From positions 186,001 to 250,000 of the forward strand of contig NZ_JARXVG010000006.1 of assembly GCF_029892485.1 (NCBI RefSeq): a stretch of 64,000 nucleotides of DNA. The letters run 5' to 3'. This document shows positions 57,956 through 64,000 of the stretch, in pieces. Under the pieces are notes generated by a model. That model was not told the DNA's origin. It ran no database searches and was given only the letters and a program-made list of their open reading frames with translations. The DNA is from Variovorax boronicumulans (GTDB lineage: Bacteria > Pseudomonadota > Gammaproteobacteria > Burkholderiales > Burkholderiaceae_C). Numbering within the stretch: the stretch's first letter is position 1; each line of letters opens with the position of its first letter. The position numbers and the translations under genes are program-made.

Positions 57956-59392
57956 ATGACGGAATCCATCGAAGAAAAGAAAGTCCCCACGAATCCCGGC
58001 GAAGAATGGCTGAAGGTCGAGTCGCTCGACCTCGATGCGCAGGGCGTTTCCCACAAGGCCGACGGCATGGTCGTTTTCATCGAGGGCGCATTGCCTTTCG
58101 AGGAAGTGCAGTTCAACGTCCATCGCCGCAAGAACAACTGGGAGCAGGGCACGGTCACCCACATCCGGCGCGAGTCCTCGCAGCGGGTGCGCCCGGGCTG
58201 CCCGCATTTCGGCCTGCACACCGGCGCCTGCGGCGGCTGCAAGATGCAGCACCTGGATGCGGCGGCCCAGGTTGCCGTGAAGCAGCGTGCACTCGAAGAC
58301 AACCTGTGGCACCTGGGGAAGGTGCGTCCTGAGAGCGTGCTTCGGCCGTTGGAAGGCCCCGCATGGCATTACCGCTATCGCGCGCGGCTGTCGGTGCGCC
58401 ACGTGGTCAAGAAGGGCACGGTGCTCATCGGCTTTCACGAGCGCAAGAGCCGCTATCTGGCGGACATGCAGGTGTGCCCCGTGCTGCCGAAACAGGTCAG
58501 CGAGATGCTGATGCCGCTGCGTGCTTTGATCGGTTCGATGGATGCGCGCGAGACCTGTCCGCAGATCGAACTGGCCTGCGGCGACGCACCCGATTCCACG
58601 GCACTCGGCACGATCGCCCTGGTGCTGCGGCATCTGGCGCCGTTGTCGGGCGCCGATATCGACCGGCTGAAGGCCTTTGCTGCTCAGAACAAAGGCATCC
58701 AGTGGTGGCTGCAGGCCAAGGGGCCGGAGACGGTGAAGCTGCTGGAAGAAGGCGGCGCGCCGCTCGCCTACCGCTTGCCCGAGTTCGGCGTGACCATGCC
58801 GTTCAAGCCCACCGATTTCACACAGGTCAATCCGCACATCAATCGCGCGCTGGTGGGCAAGGCGCTTCGCCTGCTCGACGTGCAGCCCGACGAACGGGTC
58901 ATCGACTGGTTCTGCGGCCTCGGCAATTTCACCTTGCCGCTGGCTAGCCGGGCGCGCGAGGTGCTCGGCATCGAAGGCAGCGACACGCTGGTGGCGCGCG
59001 CGACCGACAACTTCCAGAAGAACCAGCCTGCAACGAGCGCGCGACGCGCCCTCTCAGCGACCCGGTTCGTGGCGCGCAATCTGTTCGAGATGACGCCGGC
59101 CATGCTGGTGGCCGATGGCCGCGCCGACAAGTGGCTGGTCGATCCGCCGCGAGAGGGCGCTTTCGCGCTCGCCAAGGCCATGGCCGACCTGCATCAGCAA
59201 CCCGAGTTGCGCACCGATGGCTGGACGCCGCCGAAGCGCATCGTGTATGTGAGCTGCAACCCGTCGACGCTCGCGCGCGATGCCGGGCTGCTGGTGCATC
59301 AGGGCGGCTACCGATGCACCTTCGCGGGGGTGATCAACATGTTCCCGCACACCGCGCACGTCGAGTCGATTGCGGTGTTCGACCTGGAATAG
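57956..59392 (+). CDS. rlmD: 23S rRNA (uracil-1939-C5)-methyltransferase
   Basis: This 478-residue protein has an N-terminal TRAM domain ([20 protein letters not shown]), the Fe-S cysteines in [20 protein letters not shown] and the later VCPVLP, and the SAM-binding fold ([20 protein letters not shown], then [15 protein letters not shown]). The catalytic [14 protein letters not shown] motif lies near the end. It methylates U1939. The start ATG 57956 is 40 bp after rpoS. Confidence 0.94.
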   Translation: MTESIEEKKVPTNPGEEWLKVESLDLDAQGVSHKADGMVVFIEGALPFEEVQFNVHRRKNNWEQGTVTHIRRESSQRVRPGCPHFGLHTGACGGCKMQHLDAAAQVAVKQRALEDNLWHLGKVRPESVLRPLEGPAWHYRYRARLSVRHVVKKGTVLIGFHERKSRYLADMQVCPVLPKQVSEMLMPLRALIGSMDARETCPQIELACGDAPDSTALGTIALVLRHLAPLSGADIDRLKAFAAQNKGIQWWLQAKGPETVKLLEEGGAPLAYRLPEFGVTMPFKPTDFTQVNPHINRALVGKALRLLDVQPDERVIDWFCGLGNFTLPLASRAREVLGIEGSDTLVARATDNFQKNQPATSARRALSATRFVARNLFEMTPAMLVADGRADKWLVDPPREGAFALAKAMADLHQQPELRTDGWTPPKRIVYVSCNPSTLARDAGLLVHQGGYRCTFAGVINMFPHTAHVESIAVFDLE

Positions 59393-59416
59393 CAAAGGGC
59401 CCCGAGGGGCCCTTTG
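59393..59416. terminator. Bidirectional terminator between rlmD and the BI-1 family gene
   Basis: CAAAGGGCCCC-GA-GGGGCCCTTTG (59393-59416), a perfect 11-bp stem with TTCTTTG after it, placed between two convergent genes. Confidence 0.85.
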
Positions 59417-59438
59417 TTCTTTGAAGCGCTTCGCCCGG

Positions 59439-60140
59439 TCAGTCGCGTTCGCCGCCAAAGATGCCCAACAGTGCCAGCAGGCTCTGGAACACGTTGAACA
59501 GGTCGAGGTACAGGGCCAGGGTGGCGGTGATGTAGTTGGTTTCGCCGCCGTCCATGATCTGCTTCAGGTCGTAGAGCATGTAGGCCGAGAAGATGCCGAT
59601 GGCGGCCACCGAGATGACCAGCATGCCCGTGGTCGAGCCGACGAACACGTTGATGATCGCGCCGAACATCAGCACCATCGCGCCGACGAACAGGAACTTG
59701 CCCATGCCCGACAGGTCGCGCTTGATGAAGGTGGCCAGCGAGGCCATCACGAAGAACACGCCTGCAGTGCCGCCGAAGGCCGTCATGACGAGCTCGGAGC
59801 CGTTCTTGAAGCCGAGCACCATTGCAATCAGGCGCGACAGCATCAGTCCCATGAAGAAGGTGAAGGCCAGCAGCACCGGAACGCCGGCGGCCGAGTTCTT
59901 TGTCTTCTCGATGGCGAACATGAAACCGAATGCGCCGCCCATGAAGACGATCAGGCCGAGCCCGCCGGTGAGCGAGCGCGTGATGCCGGTGCTGACGCCG
60001 AGCCAGGCGCCCAGCACGGTAGGCAGCAGGCTCAGTGCCAGCAGCCAGTAGGTGTTGCGCAGGACGCGTTGGCGCTCCGCCTGCGGCAACGTCTGGCCGT
60101 AGCCAGTGGAAGTGTCGAGGGTGGTGACGCGGTCGTTCAT
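59439..60140 (-). CDS. Bax inhibitor-1/YccA family membrane protein
   Basis: The 233-residue seven-helix inner-membrane protein has the BI-1 pattern: VLRNTYWLLALSLLPTVLGA, GAFGFMFAIEKTKNSAAGVP, FGGTAGVFFVMASLATFIKR, and the C-terminal YDLKQIMDGGETNYITATLA with the conserved Asp pair used for pH-gated calcium leak in the fold. In E. coli YccA modulates FtsH. It stands alone, followed by a divergent small gene. Confidence 0.92.
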   Translation of the reverse strand: MNDRVTTLDTSTGYGQTLPQAERQRVLRNTYWLLALSLLPTVLGAWLGVSTGITRSLTGGLGLIVFMGGAFGFMFAIEKTKNSAAGVPVLLAFTFFMGLMLSRLIAMVLGFKNGSELVMTAFGGTAGVFFVMASLATFIKRDLSGMGKFLFVGAMVLMFGAIINVFVGSTTGMLVISVAAIGIFSAYMLYDLKQIMDGGETNYITATLALYLDLFNVFQSLLALLGIFGGERD

Positions 60141-60302
60141 GGCCGAAGCTCCTGTGGTTGCTGCTACGCAGTTGGGCGCATTCTAGGTGGCTGCAAGAGG
60201 AGGGTGTCCGAAAGACCGTATGCAGGTTGTTCTTAAGCGCCTTGGCGGTTTAGAGGCGGGCGGCCGTTATGCTTTCGGGTTTTTACGCAACCAGAGCTCA
60301 AT

Positions 60303-60710
60303 ATGAAGACCAAATCATTCCTCGAACTTGCCGACGTCAAGGCCATCGCCGCAGCAGCCGAAGCCGAAGCGCTCAAGAACAACTGGGCCGTGACCATCGC
60401 GATCTCGGACGACGCCGGCAACCTGCTCTGGCTGCAGCGCCTGGACGGCGCCGCGGCGCTGTCGTCGCACATCGCTCCCGCCAAGGCGCACACGGCCGCC
60501 ATGGGCCGGCGCGAGAGCAAGGTCTATGAAGACATCATCAATGGCGGCCGGACTGCGTTTCTGACCGCACCTGCGGTTCAGGGCCTGCTCGAAGGCGGTG
60601 TGCCGATCGTGAAGGACGGTCAGGTCATCGGCGCGGTTGGCGTGAGCGGCGTGAAGTCGAACGAAGATGCGCAGATCGCCAAGGCGGGCATTGCCGCAAT
60701 CGGCCTCTGA
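60303..60710 (+). CDS. GlcG/HbpS family haem-degrading-type protein
   Basis: The 135-residue DUF336 domain shows VTIAISDDAGNLLWLQRLDG, ALSSHIAPAKAHTAAMGRRE, then QGLLEGGVPIVKDGQVIGAV and GVSGVKSNEDAQIAKAGIAA. Members include haem-binding HbpS and the glycolate-operon GlcG. Its position upstream of a haem/iron locus may be coincidental. Start ATG 60303. Confidence 0.88.
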   Translation: MKTKSFLELADVKAIAAAAEAEALKNNWAVTIAISDDAGNLLWLQRLDGAAALSSHIAPAKAHTAAMGRRESKVYEDIINGGRTAFLTAPAVQGLLEGGVPIVKDGQVIGAVGVSGVKSNEDAQIAKAGIAAIGL

Positions 60711-60731
60711 GTCGTTCTTTCTGCACAAAGC

Positions 60732-60762
60732 AAAACGCCGACTTCGAGGTCGGCGTTTTCTT
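60732..60762 (+). terminator. Terminator after the GlcG/HbpS gene
   Basis: AAAACGCCGAC-TTCGAG-GTCGGCGTTTT (60732-60759), followed by CTTT. Confidence 0.9.
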
Positions 60763-60891
60763 TGGAGCGTTCAGCGTGAAAAAAAGCTTGGCTAGTCGGC
60801 GAACCGTTGGCTAGCAAAAAACGACCCTTCGGAGATGAATCTCCTTGAGTCGCCCCACGATGAAACTTGCGCGAAGGGCGGGCTGGGTGAC

Positions 60892-61104
60892 CTACTTGGT
60901 CAGGATCAGCTTGCCGAGTTTGGTGGCTTGGAGGCGGTAGAGCGAACCGTTGTGCATGATGCCCACGGTCTTGCTTCCCTTGAGAAGCTCCGTGCTTTCG
61001 ACCATTGGCACCGGACGCGACGCCTGGATCGACGCATGGCCGCCACCTGATTGGTCGAGCGACGGATGGTTCAGAACAGAAAAGGCGTTCGGTGTGGCTG
61101 GCAT
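60892..61104 (-). CDS. hemP: Hemin uptake protein HemP
   Basis: This 70-residue protein ends with the HemP domain (LLKGSKTVGIMHNGSLYRLQ, then ATKLGKLILTK). HemP participates in regulating hemin uptake in betaproteobacteria. A Fur-like box lies at 61133-61153 just upstream. Start ATG 61104 with a purine-rich leader (AAGGGAA). Confidence 0.9.
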   Translation of the reverse strand: MPATPNAFSVLNHPSLDQSGGGHASIQASRPVPMVESTELLKGSKTVGIMHNGSLYRLQATKLGKLILTK

Positions 61105-61132
61105 CTGGAGTTCCCTTGTCGAAGCGATGAGT

Positions 61133-61153
61133 GAATGATAATGATTCTCAATA
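61133..61153. promoter_or_regulatory. Fur-like box upstream of hemP
   Basis: GAATGATAATGATTCTCAATA resembles the Fur site AAATGAGAATGATTCTCATTT at most positions. It lies about 30 bp upstream of the hemP start, between hemP and exbD. Iron-dependent repression is inferred. Confidence 0.6.
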
Positions 61154-61200
61154 AAAAGTCAATCGTGAAGATTGATTTTTTCACACGCTTCGCATTCGGA

Positions 61201-61614
<414 letters not shown>

Positions 61615-61619
61615 GGTGC

Positions 61620-62336
61620 TCAGCCTTTCTTGAGCGGAACCACGATGGCATCGCCGCTGCCGCTCTGTACGCGGGCGCCGGTGACGAAGTAGGCATGCAG
61701 GTCGTGGGCAAAGCTGTTGATCTTGGTCAGCACGAACTTGTTGCCGCGAACCAGCGCGTTGTAGCCGAGCACGGCGGGAATCGCCACTGCCAGACCGAGC
61801 GCCGTCATGATCAGCGCCTCGCCGATCGGGCCTGCCACCTTGTCGATGGTGGCTTGGCCGGCCGAACTGATGCTCATCAGTGCGTGGTAGATGCCCCAGA
61901 CCGTGCCGAAGAGGCCGATGAACGGTGCCGTGGAGCCGACCGAGGCGAGTATGGCGAGGCCGGTCTGAAGGCGTGCAGTGAATGCGTCGATGCCATTGCG
62001 CAGCGCGCGCGTGATCCAGTCGCTCACGTCGAGCGCGTCGTGCAGGTGGGCCTTGGTGTTGCGGTGGTGTGCTGCCGCTTCACGGCCTTCGAGTGCCAAT
62101 GCGCGGAACGGGTTGCTGTCGTCCTTGCCGAGCTTGTTCAGCGCGGTGGCGAAGTCTTCGCTGTGCCAGAAGTCCTGCGAGTGCTTGGCAAGGCGCTTGT
62201 ACTTGATGACGTCGAGCGCCTTGACGATGATCACGATCCACGACGCGAGCGACATGCCGATCAACAGCACCGCGACAGCCTTGGTGACGAAATCGCCCTG
62301 ATTCCAGACGTTCATCAAGCCAAATTGGGAATCCAT
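61620..62336 (-). CDS. exbB: Biopolymer transport protein ExbB
   Basis: This 238-residue three-helix MotA/TolQ/ExbB family protein has WIVIIVKALDVIKYKRLAK, then GLAILASVGSTAPFIGLFGT and IGEALIMTALGLAVAIPAVL. It forms the pentameric channel around ExbD dimers. It follows tonB after 22 bp and precedes exbD by 5 bp, as expected of an operon. Confidence 0.93.
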   Translation of the reverse strand: MDSQFGLMNVWNQGDFVTKAVAVLLIGMSLASWIVIIVKALDVIKYKRLAKHSQDFWHSEDFATALNKLGKDDSNPFRALALEGREAAAHHRNTKAHLHDALDVSDWITRALRNGIDAFTARLQTGLAILASVGSTAPFIGLFGTVWGIYHALMSISSAGQATIDKVAGPIGEALIMTALGLAVAIPAVLGYNALVRGNKFVLTKINSFAHDLHAYFVTGARVQSGSGDAIVVPLKKG

Positions 62337-62358
62337 ACGAAGTTGCTCCAGAGAAAAA

Positions 62359-63039
62359 TTAGTTCAGAACGTAGTTGACGGGGGCGTCATAGGACATGGC
62401 CTGCACCACGCCGTTGACCTTGCCGGGCACGAACCGGCATTTCATGATGTATTCGACGGCGGCCTCGTCGAGGCGGTCGAAACCGCTGGATTTCTTGACT
62501 TCGGCGCTCTTGGGCAGGCCATCTACGCCGACGAGCACCTTGACGATCACCTTGCCCTGTTCGCCGAGGCGCTTGCTCATGGCGGGGTAGACCGCCTTGG
62601 GGTTCTGAAGGTAGTCGGCGTTGCTCGACGGCAATTGCACGGCAGGTGGGGCCGGTGGAGCGGGAGGCAGTGCGGGCGGAGCCGGTGGCGTGGGCGCAGC
62701 CGGCGGCGCTGGAGGAGGAGGCGGTTCCGTGGTGCCCACAGGCGCCTGCGGAGCGGGCGTGGGCCTTGGTTCGCGAATGGCTTGCGGCCGCGGCGGAGGC
62801 GGCGCTTTGGCCACTTTCGGTGGTGGCGGTGGCGGGGGAGGGGGATCCACCTTGGGCTTTGGCGGCTCGACGAACTGGCTCAGTATTTCGACCGGGATCA
62901 CCACTTCGGCGGCCCGCCGCAGCAGTCCGCTTTGCAGTGCCCAGAGCGCAGCCGCATGAAAAAGGATGACGCCTCCCGCAATGACGACATTGCGCGAGAG
63001 GCCTAAAACCGAGGGAGGGGGGGCAAAGCGGTCAGACAC
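62359..63039 (-). CDS. tonB: TonB energy-transducing protein
   Basis: This protein of about 226 residues has an N-terminal anchor (NVVIAGGVILFHAAALWALQ), a long Pro-rich periplasmic spanner with a poly-Pro run, and a C-terminal TonB domain (YPAMSKRLGEQGKVIVKVLV, GLPKSAEVKKSSGFDRLDEA, PVNYVLN). GTG 63039 (VSDRFAPPP) is chosen from recollection of related proteins; an in-frame GTG at 63063 would add eight residues. It energises outer-membrane siderophore and haem receptors. Confidence 0.92.
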   Translation of the reverse strand: MSDRFAPPPSVLGLSRNVVIAGGVILFHAAALWALQSGLLRRAAEVVIPVEILSQFVEPPKPKVDPPPPPPPPPKVAKAPPPPRPQAIREPRPTPAPQAPVGTTEPPPPPAPPAAPTPPAPPALPPAPPAPPAVQLPSSNADYLQNPKAVYPAMSKRLGEQGKVIVKVLVGVDGLPKSAEVKKSSGFDRLDEAAVEYIMKCRFVPGKVNGVVQAMSYDAPVNYVLN

Positions 63040-63102
63040 GATCAACCATTCGAGTGCGGGCACGCCGGAACGTGCCCCGATTGCAGCAAAACCGCTACGA
63101 CG

Positions 63103-63177
63103 TTACTTGCGAAAAATCCACCAGACCGAGCCTGCAACCAGGATCAGGCTGCCGCCGAGTGCCGAGACGAGTTCCAT
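63103..63177 (-). CDS. Possible 24-residue membrane microprotein
   Basis: MELVSALGGSLILVAGSVWW followed by IFRK: one clear transmembrane helix, ATG 63177 inside the 3' end of the ferredoxin-like gene. A weak RBS. It lies in the gap before tonB. Only the hydrophobic profile and position support it. Confidence 0.3.
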   Translation of the reverse strand: MELVSALGGSLILVAGSVWWIFRK

Positions 63178-63416
63178 GCCTTGCTTTCCGTGATGGAGCT
63201 GGCAAGCTGGATCGCCCTCGGACCCGATTCGCGATTCAGCGCGGCGACCGGATGCGAGGCACTGCACTGTGCGACGATATCGCGCGCACAACCTTCACAT
63301 TGACCACACTGGGTGGCCACACCGAGTTCGAATTGGACTTCGTCGAACGTCATGCCGGCTCGCACATGACGTGCGATTTCACGGTCGGAGACTCGGCGGC
63401 AGACGCAAACGATCAT
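63144..63416 (-). CDS. bfd: Bacterioferritin-associated ferredoxin-like (2Fe-2S) protein
   Basis: This 90-residue protein begins MIVCVCRRVSDREIARHVRA and contains CGQCEGCARD, giving the CxC and CxxC cysteines of the BFD [2Fe-2S] domain. Bfd reduces and releases iron stored in bacterioferritin. A Fur-like box lies upstream at 63461-63481. Its C-terminal 30 residues are longer than in short Bfd proteins. ATG 63416. Confidence 0.88.
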   Translation of the reverse strand: MIVCVCRRVSDREIARHVRAGMTFDEVQFELGVATQCGQCEGCARDIVAQCSASHPVAALNRESGPRAIQLASSITESKAWNSSRHSAAA

Positions 63417-63460
63417 GGCTGTGAAAGCGGCAGTGGGCTGGCTGTTGGTTGCCTGATTAT

Positions 63461-63481
63461 AAATAAGAATCCATCGCATTT
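63461..63481. promoter_or_regulatory. Fur-like box upstream of bfd
   Basis: AAATAAGAATCCATCGCATTT (plus strand; complement AAATGCGATGGATTCTTATTT) resembles the Fur consensus AAATGAGAATGATTCTCATTT at most positions. It lies about 45 bp upstream of the bfd start. Confidence 0.5.
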
Positions 63482-63531
63482 GCAATAACTATGGTGTTAC
63501 CGGGCTTTGCGAAGCCTCCGCAGGCACCCGG

Positions 63532-64000
63532 CTACACCTCGGACCAAAGCCGCAAGAGGTTGTGATAGTGGCCCGTCAGCGCCACCGTCTCTTCGCATTC
63601 GCCCAGCCGCGCCCGCAATTTCTGGATGTTCTGGTCGAGTTCGAACAGCATGCTGCGTTTCTGGTCGCCGCGCACCATGCTCTGAAGCCAGAAGAACGAG
63701 CAAACCCGCGCCCCGCGCGTCACAGGGTGAACGCGGTGCAGGCTGCTCGCCGGATACAGAATGAGGTCGCCTGCCGGCAGCTTGACCTCGTGCGACCCGT
63801 AGGTGTCGATCACCTCGAGCTCTCCGCCGTCGTAGTCGTCCGGATCGCACAGGAACAGCGTGCAGGACAGGTCCGTGCGCAGTTGCTGGCCGCTGCCCGG
63901 CAGCGCGCGCACCGCACCGTCGACGTGAACGCCATAGTGCTCGCCCCCCTCGTAGCGGTTGAACAAGGGTGGAACGAAGCGCAGGGGCAGCGCTGCCGAA
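63532..64000 (-). CDS. piuC: PiuC-like Fe(II)/2-oxoglutarate-dependent dioxygenase (start beyond the window)
   Basis: The visible 156 codons match the PKHD-type prolyl-hydroxylase-like PiuC/Ybi[21 protein letters not shown] with the HxD iron ligands, [20 protein letters not shown], then [20 protein letters not shown] with the distal His and 2-oxoglutarate Arg. These proteins sit with TonB-dependent siderophore receptors. The open frame continues through the right edge, so the start is missing. Confidence 0.9.
   Translation of the reverse strand, partial: SAALPLRFVPPLFNRYEGGEHYGVHVDGAVRALPGSGQQLRTDLSCTLFLCDPDDYDGGELEVIDTYGSHEVKLPAGDLILYPASSLHRVHPVTRGARVCSFFWLQSMVRGDQKRSMLFELDQNIQKLRARLGECEETVALTGHYHNLLRLWSEV

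Overview
The window is high-GC chromosomal DNA from a betaproteobacterium, most likely a Variovorax-like member of the Comamonadaceae. The evidence is the gene order uvrC-pgsA, hupB-tRNA-Val-ppiD, surE-pcm-nlpD-rpoS-rlmD and hemP-exbD-exbB-tonB-bfd-piuC, together with an EarP start at the left edge. All family assignments are made by eye from protein motifs; no database search was run.

Layout. Positions 1-8949 are host core and catabolic genes: the start of earP, a frameshifted secreted M20 peptidase, uvrC, pgsA, an EamA-type exporter, a LysR regulator divergent from a fluoroacetate-dehalogenase-like hydrolase and a tartrate/D-malate dehydrogenase, then hupB. Positions 9006-48194 are a complete-looking lambda-like siphoprophage integrated in the tRNA-Val(UAC) gene between hupB and ppiD. 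Its ends carry a 51-bp direct repeat (attL 9006-9056, attR 48144-48194). Positions 48268-64000 resume host sequence: ppiD, a histidine phosphatase, tRNA-His, an H-NS protein, the surE-pcm-nlpD-rpoS-rlmD stationary-phase cluster, and an iron-uptake cluster with two Fur-like boxes.

The prophage reads as: integrase and excisionase; a leftward seven-gene early operon ending in a dNMP kinase; a CI-like S24 repressor facing a Cro-like gene; a CII-family regulator; an O-like initiator carrying iterons and a consensus DnaA box; Nu1/GpA terminase; portal; a fused protease-capsid; tail genes with a tape measure; endolysin and nested Rz/Rz1; then a right-hand accessory region. The same palindromic operator (half-sites TATCGG/CCGATA) lies at the repressor/Cro boundary and upstream of the early operon, so one repressor probably silences both. 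A near-consensus LexA box lies in the right-hand region.

The most unusual item is a two-gene, AT-rich, antisense cassette (22537-23990) inside the packaging/head operon. It encodes a 99-residue Tyr/Trp-rich candidate precursor peptide whose stop codon overlaps the start of a radical SAM/SPASM maturase. It looks like a RiPP system carried as a prophage moron with no dedicated exporter or protease. Other accessory cargo includes a TIR-domain protein beside attR, a protein with a HEPN-like motif, and a lipoprotein with 14 tandem 15-bp repeats.
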